Shown here: piece after piece, positions 25,275 to 36,699 of the stretch
Numbering within the stretch: the stretch's first letter is position 1
Layout: each line of letters starts with the position of its first letter
Notes under the pieces: generated by a model
Database searches by the model: none
Told to the model about the DNA's origin: nothing
What the model saw: only the letters and a program-made list of their open reading frames with translations
Assembly (NCBI GenBank): GCA_026874595.1
Contig: CM049309.1
Coordinates: 30,073,033-30,137,032 of the forward strand
Origin: Sipunculus nudus
Lineage: Eukaryota; Annelida; Sipuncula; Golfingiida; Sipunculidae
Direction: 5' to 3'
Length of the DNA: 64,000 nucleotides
Made by a program: the position numbers and the translations under genes

Positions 25275-25550
25275 TTGTCGAAAAATGATAGGAAAGGATT
25301 CGTTTCATTATTGCATGATGTCAACATTTTTATGCATAGAATTTCAAGGTATGAATCTTATCGCAATCAGTTCTTTAAAATGCCTAAATCTCGTCTAAGT
25401 ATAGATTCTTTAAGACACCAGGTAACCTCTAGACATACAGACTTTTACTTGAAGCCTCCAATGTCTTATGTGTCAATAAAAGACCCTATATATAAGATTA
25501 TTTATCTTAGACTTGACATTCAACGATCTCCTTCTAAAACAAAATTGTAA
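25275..25550 (+). CDS. Unassigned 91-codon ORF inside the MULE-like element
   Basis: The frame begins MSKNDRKGFVSLLHDVNIF and is basic, without recognised transposase, zinc-finger or helicase motifs. It lies between the two long inverted repeats, in AT-rich sequence where a 91-codon open frame is mildly unusual. It could be a remnant of a transposase N-terminus, a captured host fragment as in Pack-MULEs, or chance. I do not assign a function. Confidence 0.25.
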   Translation: MSKNDRKGFVSLLHDVNIFMHRISRYESYRNQFFKMPKSRLSIDSLRHQVTSRHTDFYLKPPMSYVSIKDPIYKIIYLRLDIQRSPSKTKL

Positions 25551-26344
25551 TTTCTTTATCGAGATCGTTGTATTGGTCTCTACAGTTCCTTAATTGAAGC
25601 TAGGATCACAATCAGTTTTTAGATGCCCTTATCACGCACATAATGTTTGTGAGTGAAATGAATTGAAAAATATTTTTAAATTTCCTTAAATATCCAATTA
25701 TTTGAAGTTAAATTATTATAATATCATTGTAACAATATCAAGAGTGTTATAAATAGAAAATAAATATCATGGTTGAATAAGTATGAAAATAAGAGTTGAA
25801 TTTTTTAAATTTCGTGTTTAATAACCAAATTTATGCTTAAACATAAAAACACATACAATTTTATAATCACACATGTATAAGTATGTTATATGTTACCGGG
25901 ACTGTCGTATCCCTTTTCTACGATATATCTCAGTATTTTTTTGTCGAAAAAAGATCGTAGAATTATAACATTATAAAACACATTTAATTTACGTTTTATG
26001 TGGTACATATGTGTTTGTTGGTGTTCCAGCGATGTCCTATTAGGATATGTTGATTTCCCAATATTTATTATAATATTAAATATATTGAATATTTACTCAA
26101 CCTATGGAAAATATATTAAAACTGTTTAAATATTAATTATATCTTAATTTATAAATGTATTTTAAAAGCTGAAATTCGGGTTTCTTATATCATATTTTAG
26201 TATGTACTATGTATGATATGATATACCTATTACAAGCACAATCATAAACAATTTAAATATATGCATGCTATGAAAGTGCATTTGCCATATGGCTCTAAAC
26301 TGACCATAGGTTGACCAGTGCGTCTCCTTGACTTCCACATCCCA

Positions 26345-26564
26345 GCACTTCTGAGTGGCTTCCGAGGTGGCTTTTCTATAACTTTCAGATTAGGAAATGG
26401 ATAACTATGATTCTTCAGGGAATGATAGAATAGACTTTATTCTATCGATTAAAATTAAAATGGTGTTGACCTAGAGGTAATTTGTGCATGATTTAGCACT
26501 TTATTTATGAAAAATCCTTGGCTTCCGACTTCCGGCTTCTGACTTCCGAGTTTTACACACAGCC
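26345..26564 (-). repeat. MULE-like element, right terminal inverted repeat
   Basis: The reverse complement matches 23698-23915 with scattered substitutions. Confidence 0.85.
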
Positions 26565-26639
26565 GAAGCCTGCTGGTAGTGGCCAAGCTGAGATAAGGCA
26601 AGCTGCCTGGGGTGGGTTACATAATGCAAGTGAAGGCTG

Positions 26640-28073
26640 TACTACTAGGTGGGCTAGATGTAAACAACACTTGACATGGTGTATGAAAACGTGAATAAAA
26701 GCTATTCTTTCCAATCAATTTCTTTGAAATTCCAGATTTTAAAAGATTAAATCCTTATTAATATATGCTGTGAAAATTAAATCAACAGTGCTTACAGGGA
26801 AAAAACGTGCCATTGCCAAAGTTGGACAAAATGTAAGGTTTTTTTTTTTATTTATGCTAATAACTTGAAAAATTTGCAAAATTCAGATCTAATTTTGGGT
26901 AAACAATTGAATCTTGATTAAATAAATTTATATTCCTATAAAAAAAAGTCAGCAATTCTCATGTTAGGTGAGTAAATATATTTCCTGATTTTTTAAAAAT
27001 TGCATTATATTTTTGCCCATAACTTCAAAATAATACCAAATACTGATCTAATTTTTGGTATGTTCATAGAAAATATATGAAAGAATGTGAATACTAAATA
27101 TGATCAAAAACAGATCAGTGGTTTTGATATTAGTCAGCCTTGAAGTGTAACAATGGCTTTTTTTATGGAAAGGGTTTTTCCTAAATATCTCGAAGGAACA
27201 AAGTCCTAATGACCCAATTTTCGGTATGGTAGGAGATTTTGGGGACATCTAATATTATGCCAACAGCCTGGGGAGCATAGAGATGTGCACTGAATGACCT
27301 ACAGTCATTAAAGTGGACTGCTTGACAATGTATGGGAATACAACAAGAGCCTCCAAAAAAATTCAATAACTAGCCTAATTTTGCAGCTTTTATTTTCAAA
27401 TTTCAGATTTTAACAGATTAAATCCTTATGTGTACATGCTGTGAAAATTAAATCCACAGTACTTACAGGAAAAAAACGTGCCGTGGCCAAAATTTGGGCA
27501 AAATTTAAGGTATCAATTTTATATTTTTGCCAATATTTAAAAAAAATTAACAGATTTTGATCTAATTTTTGGTATACAATTAAATTTTGATTAATTAAAG
27601 TTGTATTACTGAAAAAAAGTCCCTACCTTTAACACTTTTGGTCTTAAGTGACCAAATATCTTTCCTGATTTTTTTACAAAGTCCATTATGTTTGGGCCCA
27701 TAACTTTTTTAAATTAAATAATACTGACTTAATTTCTGGCATGTACATAGGAACTATATAGAGGAATATTTATGATAAATATGAAGAAAACCAGATGAGT
27801 GGTTTTGATATTAGGCAGTCCTAAAGTGTAAAAATAGATTTCTAATAAAAAATTGAGGTTTTTCCTTAATATCTCTGAGGAACAAAGTCCTATTGACCAA
27901 ATTTTCGGCATGGTAGAAGATTTTGGAAACATCTAACTGTATGCCAGATATCAGATTCATAGGTCCAATGGTGTCGAAACATGCCAGTCTTACGGACGGA
28001 CATCCAGACAGACGGACGACGGACAATGGACCATGACTATAGCTCAGATGACTTATAGTCAGCTGAGCTAAAA
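26640..28073 (+). mobile_element. Type A modules and 3' end (A4)
   Basis: Two successive A-type modules (about 26.76-27.26 kb and 27.43-28.07 kb), each with GTGAAAATTAAATC.ACAGT and GTTTGGGCCCATAAC or its variants. The second ends with the type A hairpin 28041-28069 and AAAAA. Confidence 0.8.
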
Positions 28074-28239
28074 AAATTAACCAAACCTTTTCTTATACAA
28101 TTGAAAGAACCCTACCCTAAGATAATTCTTGTGAAAAATTAAATGATTTAGCTTGACAGTTTCATCATAAATCATTTTTAAACATTTAAGAGGCATAAAT
28201 TATGATGTTGTATTGGTTCATATACTAATGACCAATGAC

Positions 28240-28583
28240 CCTTGTACAGAAAAGGTTGATGCAGGTGGCACCACCAATACCTCAAATTCATATATGAGTC
28301 ATGTGACCAACTTTGGCATAAAATTTGGTAAAGATAGTTCAAGCTTTCTCTGTTATTGTAATTTTGGTATCCCTTTTTTGCCAAATGACTAAGTTCAGCT
28401 TCCTGTAACTTTGCCAAAATTCACAGAACTAGAACCATTCCAACAAACTTGAGGGATATTGTTTCAGAGATTTTAGATTCATAGGTCCAATGGTTTCAAA
28501 ATGTGCCTTGTTAACGGATAGCCGGACGACCGACAAAGGACCATTACTATAGCTCAGATGACTTTTAGTCAGCTGAGCTAAAA
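28240..28583 (+). mobile_element. Type G module fragment joined to a type A 3' end (A5)
   Basis: 28240-28430 matches the 21.2 and 22.5 kb modules (phrases CCAATACCTCAAATTCATAT, AACTTTGGCATAAAATTTGG). It carries a mutated palindrome GGTGGCACCACC. The sequence then changes to a short type A tail closed by the hairpin 28551-28579. Confidence 0.7.
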
Positions 28584-29118
28584 AACGAGGATCTTTTGGA
28601 TTTGTACCAATCATACAGTGTCTTTATGATACAAAGTCTGATCATTACAAAACTAGAGACATAAAAAAGGGACCCATGGGTCATGTCACTCAGCTGTTAT
28701 TTATGATCACAAAATATGATTTGGAAGAGAAGGTAGGCAAATGCTGGTTTTGTGTGGTAATATAAGCTGTATTATAAGTTGATGGTGTTTAACTCAAGCT
28801 ATGTAATATTTGGATAAGATCCTTGGAGACAGGGAAGAGGACTGATGTCATTTATATTATTTACAGTTGGAAATGGTGTGCTATTGTCATGTAGGTTCTG
28901 ACTTGGCCATATAACTTTATCTACATTGCAGTAGAATTATTTTGAAAAAAACTGTCCATTATCAGTCATGTTAATTATGCTTTTTACAAATGAGTGATCT
29001 GATATTAAAGAATTAAAGGTTATCCCTACCCAAGAGTAGCACTAGCACAAATAATACAAGTTAAAATATTTATTAAAAATTAAAAACAAATATTGTGTCA
29101 AATGAAATTTAAATTAAA

Positions 29119-30855
29119 AACTAGACATTTCTTGGCACCGCAGGTGCCAGAGTATCCCCAGACGTAGTAGGCCCCCCCCCCCTTTATGAATAGACCCCCA
29201 TTTTTAGCAGCATATACTGACACTTGGCATATTTATTGTTTCTTCCATCTAACAATCCACAATCTTGTTGAAGATGTTGGTCCTGTGACCTTGATCTTTT
29301 TAAAGATGTGTCCTGTGACCTTGACCTTTGACCTCATGACCCCAAAATCAATTCGGGTCTTGCTTTTCCAATACAAGTCAAGTTTGAAATCCATACATCA
29401 ATAAAAGAAGGAATTATCATCCAGAAACTAATTTTTGGACAGATGGCTCCTGTGACCTTCACCTTTGACCTTGTGACCTCAAAATTGATAGGGTTCTTCC
29501 TCTCTTGGCAGGTGAACTATATGTGCAAGATGAAAGATCTGAGATGAAATGTTTGGCTGAAAATGCACCCGCATCTTTTTAAAGATGTGTCCTGTGACCT
29601 TGACCGTTGACCTCATGACCCCAAAATTAATTTGGGTCTTGCTTTTCCAATGGGACATAAACAAGTCAAGTTTGAAATCCATACATCAATAAAAGCAGGA
29701 ATTATCATCCAGAAACTAATTTTTGGACAGATGGCTCCTGTGATCTTCACCTTTGACCTTGTGACCTCAAAATTGATAGGGGTCTTCCACTCTTGGCAGG
29801 TAAACTATATGTGCAAGATGAAAGATCTGAGATGAATTGTTTGGCTGAAAATGCATCCACAATCTTTTTAAAGAGGTTTCCTGTGACCTTGACCTTTGAC
29901 CTCATGACCCCAAAATCAATTCGGGTCTTGCTTTTCCAATGGGTCAAATACAAGTCAAGTTTGAAATCCATACATCAATAAAAGAAGGAATTATCATCCA
30001 GAAACTAATTTTTGGACAGATAGCTCCTGTGACCTTCACCTTTGACCTTGTGACCCCAAAATTTATATGGATCATCCACTATCGGCAAGTGAGCTATATA
30101 TTCAAGATGGAAGACCTAGGATGAAAGTTTGGCTTAAAATGCATCCACAGTATCTTTTAAAATGCCAGTCCATTGACCTTGACCTTTGACCTCATGACCC
30201 TAGAACCTATAGGGTTCTTACTTTAGTGGTGGGCCATACATAAGTCATGTTTGAAATCCATATGGCTATCAACACTGGAGATATCATAAGAGGTGTGTGA
30301 TTTTTACCATATATGGCAATATTCAAGGTCAAGGCCACTATCATAGGAAAGGTCATGACCCCAATTTAAATAAACATCATCCCATAACCCATACCTATGT
30401 ATATGCATAATATAAAAGAAATCTGTCCATTAGTTTTTGACTTATAATGCTCACAGTACTGTAAGGTGGCAATTTTGGGGGTATTAAACGGCACGAAAAC
30501 AAGTTAAGAATAATAGGTGGCGCCACCAGTTTCTGGAACATGACAACCCTATCCATGATCTTCCATCAACTTGATTTTGGGATAAATCCATGCAAGATTT
30601 CTTGAGATATTAAAGAATTTGTGTGATTTTCCCCAAAATTGGACCTATTCAAGGTCAAGGACACTCTCCTAGTAAAGGTCATGACCTCATTTTAAATAGG
30701 TGTCGTCCTCTTACCCATATCCATACATATACCAAGTTTGGTAAAGTTCCGTGAAATATTTTTTGGGTTATCGTGCCACAAGATTTATATGCGGCGGCGG
30801 CGGCGGGACCGGTATGAAAACATAGTATCCCCCGACTTTGTCTGGGGATACAATA
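29119..30855 (+). mobile_element. Type C element, complete copy (C1)
   Basis: It starts AACTAG (29119-29124), then the perfect hairpin TGGCACC/GGTGCCA (29133-29149) and the box GTATCCCC (29152-29159). The body is a tandem unit of about 290 bp (starts near 29311, 29590, 29881 and 30170). The 3' end has a GCG-rich run (30792-30806) and a hairpin with arms GTATCCCC (30825-30832) and GGGGATAC (30844-30851). As in B1, the 5' box equals the 3' stem, but with a different sequence. Confidence 0.85.
29311..30200 (+). repeat. Tandem unit of about 290 bp with paired AGGTCA half-sites
   Basis: Each unit has one CCTGTGACCTTGACCTTTGA block and a weaker CTTCACCTTTGACCTTGTGA block. Perfect TGACCTTTGACCT (reverse AGGTCAAAGGTCA, a DR1 arrangement) occurs at 29322-29334, 29890-29902 and 30180-30192. 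The sequence resembles nuclear-receptor DR1 sites; there is no evidence here of function. Confidence 0.8.
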
Positions 30856-32103
30856 ATAACAGTATCATCTGAAAAGATTTTTTTAATAATATAATCAAAA
30901 TAAATGATTATTAAAATAATATTTAAGAATATATTCTTGAATGCTTCAAGGATACATTTTGAAAATATTTGCATTTGTATCCAAATACTTTCATTTTTAT
31001 CTGTATTCCTATTCTTATGCATGAAATTATGGAGTACATATTCACATTCAAATACATTTGCAAAGTATTTACACCATGTCTCGTATTTATTCAGTTTCAG
31101 CTAAACAAAGTTCTTGAAAATCCAGAATTTTCAAATTTCACAAATTTAAATAATGATCATAAGTGATCATAAGTACCTGGTTTTATGGCTTTAATTTTTC
31201 TATTAAAAAAATAAATCTATTTTATTCACTTTGGACTACTTTCACATCAATCTACGCACTAGACATAGCAAGAGTCTCATGACAATTATCAACATTACAG
31301 AAATCATAATGAGAACTTGTCTAAGATCTGATTTTTTATCATATTCAAGTATTTTTATTTTTTTTTAAATTATCAGAAAAAAATTTAAAGTAATTTCGGC
31401 TATGAAACCATTATATGTGTAAAAAATAACCCAAGGATAAGAACACCCTATAAATTATACAATGAGAAAACTAGAGATGGGCAAGTTTAATTTTATTAAC
31501 TGATATAAAGGAACCAGTAATATAAATTTTGATTATTTTCATAATCTTGTGACAGATGATACAGTCACATGTCTTACTGTCATAAGTGAAACATACTGAC
31601 ATCTTTAATCAGTACTTGTCTGAATAATATTTAAAACTTTTGACATATTTTAATTTTTTTTAAATTTTGAAATAAATATAAAATAACAAGCTGTAACACT
31701 AGTAAAAGACCTGTAAATTTAGATTAATATTATCAACAGCATCTTTGTTTATCATAAATTTCCTTCATATAATCCCTAATAGTAAAGAACAATATAATTT
31801 AAATTTTTTCCATTATTAAAATTGAAATGAAATATACCATAGGTGACTCCATGGTGTTATTGGAATACAATTCATCCATCCATACAAAATCCATAAAACA
31901 TCAGTAATTGCAAAGGTAAATTCCCTGTTACTCATAACTATCAAATTCGATTTCTTTTAAATTTTCTTAAAGTTGTTATTGTAGACCTTTAAAAATTTAT
32001 TTATTTATTGTTTATTGAACATTTTGTTGTTGGTAAAAAAAAAACACTAATTGATGAGTAGGGTTGGACGCCTGAATCAACTGGTGCCAGCCAAGAGCTG
32101 CCG

Positions 32104-32121
32104 CCCCCCCCCCCCCCCCCC
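32104..32121 (+). repeat. Poly-C tract, 18 C
   Basis: An uninterrupted C run. The homologous region at about 16735 reads GCCTGGATTCCTG without such a run, so the tract expanded in this copy. Confidence 0.95.
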
Positions 32122-32930
32122 ATCAATTGTGCATAATTTGCCTGAAAGGTCACAAGGTGACATACAGGTGACTGAAGAGGGGCTGGTAGAGCCTGGGTGT
32201 GACACATTCTCATAAAAACTTTAATAAAAGCAACAGTTTTTGGCCAATTTCTTTCAACTTTCAAAACTAACAAGCTGAAATCCTAATGTGTACACGATAT
32301 GAAAATTATATCAACAGTGCTTACAGGAAACAAATATGCCATGGTCAAAGGTAGGCAAAATAAAAGGTAATGATTTCATATTTATGCTATAACTTAGAAA
32401 ATTGGAAAAAATTCTGACCTAATTTTGAGTAAATAATTGAATCTTGATTAAATATAGTTACATACCTGAAAATAAGTCCCTAGCTTCAGCAATTCTCACG
32501 TTAAGGGAGTAAATATTATTCCTGAATTTTTACAAAGTGCATTTTGTTTGGGCCCATAACTTCAAGAATTTAACAAATATTGAACTAATTTCTGATAAGT
32601 ACATAGAAAATGTATAGAGGAATTAATATTTTAAAAATTATCAATATCAGGTCAGTGGTTTTGATATTAGGCAGTTTTGAAGTGTAACAATGGGTTTTTA
32701 ATGGAAAATGGAGGTTTTTCCTTAATATCTTGAAGCAACAAAGCCCTATTGACCCAATTTTTCGGTATGTTAGGAGATTTTGGGGAAATCTAATGGTATG
32801 CCAAATTTCAGATTTGTAGGTCCAATGGCTTCAAAATGTGCCAGTTTAATGGACAGATGGACAGACAGCTGACGGACAAAGGACCACGACTATAGCTCAG
32901 ATGACTTATAGTCAGCTGAGCTAAAAACCA

Positions 32931-33760
32931 CAGTTTTGAAGAAAGGGCACACATTCTTGGAAGTACTGGTTAATAAACCTTTGCATTTTTGTGAACATAT
33001 GGCTGAAAAATATATTACAAGACATGGACCTACTTTTCAACAGAAAACCAGATTTGCTTTTTGTATAGGAACATGTTGCATAAGTATATGTGGGTCGTGC
33101 TTATAAAACACAAAACGCTTCAACAAGTTTCAAGATGCATTATCAGCAACTTGTTGTGCAACATGTTCACAAGTCTATGGCCGGCCTCAAACATATTAGA
33201 ACATTACGTACATATCCTATAATTACACGTCATAATACAATATCTTCCAAATAGTGATGAAAACTTCATTTCATATCTCACTGACAAAATTGTGACAAAA
33301 AGGTGATAATACAATGTAATTTGATGGATTCAAGTATGGGTATAAGATGACTTGCTTTTGGTTAAGAGACGACTTGCCTTGGGGTACCAGATGACCCACA
33401 AGGAAGTATGAGATGATTTGAACTGATATGAGATGACTTGCGTACAAGATAACTTGGGTACTGGTTGACCGTCTACTGCAGCGATGAAATGAGCTGCACC
33501 ATTAACGGGCAAATGTTTCATTGCCTCCCCATATATAAAGATAAGTGGTGTTTGACCACAATACGATTGCATTTTCCAGAAAAGGCAGTTTTTTAAAACC
33601 ATTTTTACAGATGGGGTGACATTTAAACTTCTTCACCATGGCAAAAGCATCTTATTTTCAAAACAACTGCAACATACTGGCAACTGTAGGTGCATTTTAC
33701 TTTAGTTATTGTATATTTTTGTCTAAGAACCTCCATGACAGATGCATTAAGAATGTATAC
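32931..33760. other. AK3: Stretch without recognised gene
   Basis: It includes a short irregular repeat of GATGACTTGC-like phrases at 33345-33450. The 90-codon minus ORF at 33330-33602 has no recognised motif. I see nothing else. Confidence 0.5.
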
Positions 33761-34880
33761 TTAAAGGGGCCCATTCACCTATCTAACCTACATAAACTGA
33801 AGGTAATCCCTTGACGCTTTTTTAAAAATAGGGCAGAAAAACATGGATATCACTGCACACAAGCTGCTTGTTTTGGTTATATCAACGTGTTTATAATATG
33901 TGGGGGCCCGCAAATATTGGATACCAGTCAATTCGTCACCACAGTCATTTCGTCACCAATTATATGCGGTACCAAACGGTCAATTCGTCACCAATATTTT
34001 GCATGATAAAATGTTGATCTATTACAATTAAAATTAAAATACACAATGATACCTATACTGAAAAGTTTCTTTGGTTGTTGATTCTTTTAATCAACAGCTC
34101 AGGATACACCATGCAAGGAGTGTATTACATGATACATACAAACATTACGCAGCATGGCCACCAGGGTATTCAGGGCTATTTAGGTCTTTGCTTACCCTAA
34201 AGATTCCCTCACGGCAGCACATTTGAAATGTTCTTTTATTTCACACAAGCAGGTGTTTTGCTAAATAAAATCCATGTCCACAATTGACACGGAGTTCTAA
34301 ACAAGTCGCCAAAAGACCTGTCTAAAATTTTTACTGGCCTTTGCAGAGTATAAACGATTTTTTTGCAGTAACTATTTTCCCAGCCATATTTCACTCTTCT
34401 TTCAATCAATATTCTGTTCTTCTGTCATTCCCTATGCATTTGAATTGCTGATTTTAAGAATGTGCTAGGCCAAGTCCAGCCTGACGTATCCTGACGGTCA
34501 CTTCATCACCAATTTCCTTTGGTGACGAAATGACTGCGGTGACGAAATGACTAGTTCCCAAAATATTCAAATCAAATTCAACAAGAGCATCTGGCAGCAA
34601 GTCAGATAAGCCAAAACTTTGCAAATGGTGTTTTGCAACGACTGACCTTTCGTCCTCCGCATATATGCACACCTACCACTTTAGGTTATGTTTTTCCCCG
34701 TTTGTCAACATTAATTGCTGTGTTTACAACAAGTTGATAAACAAGTTCATAAATCCTTTATGGAGGTGTTATAAGATCTTTTCATACTCAGAATTACCCT
34801 AAGATCATTAATATATACTCAGAGGAAACCAGAAATCACATAAATTTTTTTTCAATAGGTAGGTGAATGGGCAGCTTTAA
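33761..34880. mobile_element. TTAA-flanked DNA element with terminal inverted repeats (1.1 kb)
   Basis: It is flanked by TTAA at 33761-33764 and 34877-34880. The left end reads AGGGGCCCATTCACCTATCT and the right end, in reverse, AGCTGCCCATTCACCTACCT, an inverted repeat of about 20 bp. TTAA target duplication fits Kolobok or piggyBac; the AGGG-type start favours Kolobok. It is non-autonomous and contains another insertion. Confidence 0.75.
33919..34560. mobile_element. Nested 642-bp element with CGTCACC-rich inverted ends
   Basis: The left end is GGATACCAGTCAATTCGTCA and the right end, in reverse, TGGGAACTAGTCATTTCGTC. Both continue with a second GTCATTTCGTCACCAA. AAATATT flanks both sides (33912-33918 and 34561-34567), a 7-bp target duplication (8 bp with one mismatch). 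hAT or P-like classes are possible. It lies wholly inside the TTAA element, so it is the younger insertion. Confidence 0.75.
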
Positions 34881-35109
34881 TGGCGACAATGCTCTGTCCT
34901 GTTTTATGAAGGTTGTTAAACTTGGATTTTATGCAATTAGCTTAGCATAACAGATTTTTGTATCTAAAAAAATTATGATACCCGAAAATGTACGGGTTTT
35001 CCTCTTTTATAGACACAGATCATACTCAGCTTAGAATCCCACCCTAGTGCATACATGGGATGGGAACTAAAAACTACCCTTGATTGCTGGGGTTGACCGG
35101 TACCCTGTG

Positions 35110-35121
35110 TGTGTGTGTGTA

Positions 35122-35157
<36 letters not shown>
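35110..35157 (+). repeat. (GT)n(TA)n microsatellite
   Basis: GTGTGTGTGTGT followed by about 15 TA units, within AK3 intron 1 near exon 1. The small ORFs with YIYIYI runs here are artefacts. Confidence 0.95.
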
Positions 35158-35158
<1 letters not shown>

Positions 35159-35374
35159 CTTACATACATAGTAACGTACAAAGAAGGTCGAACAAACCAT
35201 ATAAGGACCCGGGCCCACATACTGGGGATCAGTCAGATGACCAGCTGTGGCCGTGGGGTCACTGACCCTCCCCCTTGCCAACTGCATGAGAAAATTTGCT
35301 TGAGCAAAGCGAGTTTGGTCCAAACCATGTCAGTGTTATAATATCAATCCCTGTCAACTATGTTTTCATGTTTA

Positions 35375-36060
<686 letters not shown>

Positions 36061-36189
36061 TTTTGGCGGGTCCCAGTCAGACGCTTTATCAATAACGTAT
36101 GGATTAAACGTAAAACGAAGCCTAGGCTAATAAATGCACTATATTTGATTTATAGTAATTTGAATTCATATATGAAAATATCAAGTAGT

Positions 36190-36500
36190 TTAAAACGTCT
36201 TAAAGGATGAACGGCTTATTCGCTTCTAGTCGACAACCAGGCTGATTGGGGACGCCGACATCATGTACAAGCATTAGGGCCTACAAAAACTTATTTTTAT
36301 ATCACTTACCTTGCAATATTACTACTGTTTTGTTGATTTTTGTCTTATTATATTTTGGATATAATAAGTTTTTTGTTTTATTATATTTTTGATATATACA
36401 TAGTTTCTGAATGTATATCTTTGAAATTATAGAACAGGTTGAAACGTCCTGAAGGATGAACGGCTTATTTGCATAGACGACCCGGCTGATTGGTTCTCTA
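36190..36500 (+). repeat. Direct repeat of about 55 bp flanking 190 bp
   Basis: AAGGATGAACGGCTTATT followed by a short link and GGCTGATTGG occurs at about 36203-36249 and again at about 36452-36496. The second copy is followed by a type C-like stretch (36520-36690) with AGGTCAAGGTCACA phrases. Confidence 0.65.
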
Positions 36501-36699
36501 AGATTGAGGCTTCAAGGTAAAAGGTCAAGGTCACACAACCCACTTCTTGAAAAAAAGCATTTCAAGCAAAATTTTCATCCCAAACCTTTCATCTTTCACT
36601 TATAGATCATCTATAACAACAGGGGAAGAACCATATTGATTTCGATACAAGGTCAATTAAAGGTCAAGGTCACAGGGCCAAACCCACTAATTTAAATGC

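Larger units (their letters stand above)
23698..26564. mobile_element. MULE-like DNA transposon with 218-bp inverted repeats (2,867 bp)
   Basis: The left end begins GGTTGTGTGTAAAACTTGG and the right end, read in reverse, GGCTGTGTGTAAAACTCGG. The match continues for about 215 bp (23698-23915 versus 26345-26564), including AATTACCTCTAGGTCAACAC and AATCATAGTTATCCAT. Both sides are flanked by the 9-bp direct repeat GAAGCCTGC (23689-23697 and 26565-26573). A 9-bp duplication with long inverted repeats starting GG fits Mutator-like elements; Merlin (8-9 bp) is an alternative. No transposase motif was recognised, so it is probably non-autonomous. Confidence 0.85.
28668..32927 (+). mobile_element. 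Type A element A6, with C1 nested inside
   Basis: The 5' end carries the perfect palindrome GACCCATGGGTC (28671 onward) and a CTCAGCTG box. The 3' end is the hairpin 32894-32922 plus AAAAA. The sequence is interrupted at 29118 by element C1, and the part after 30856 continues into the A-type module at 32.28-32.9 kb. The part 30860-31200 matches 15160-16380 except for the LINE. The joining of the two halves is inference. Confidence 0.6.

Noticed and set aside
35123-35323. Small ORFs over the (TA)n tract
   Set aside because: Low-complexity YIYIYI translations of a microsatellite.
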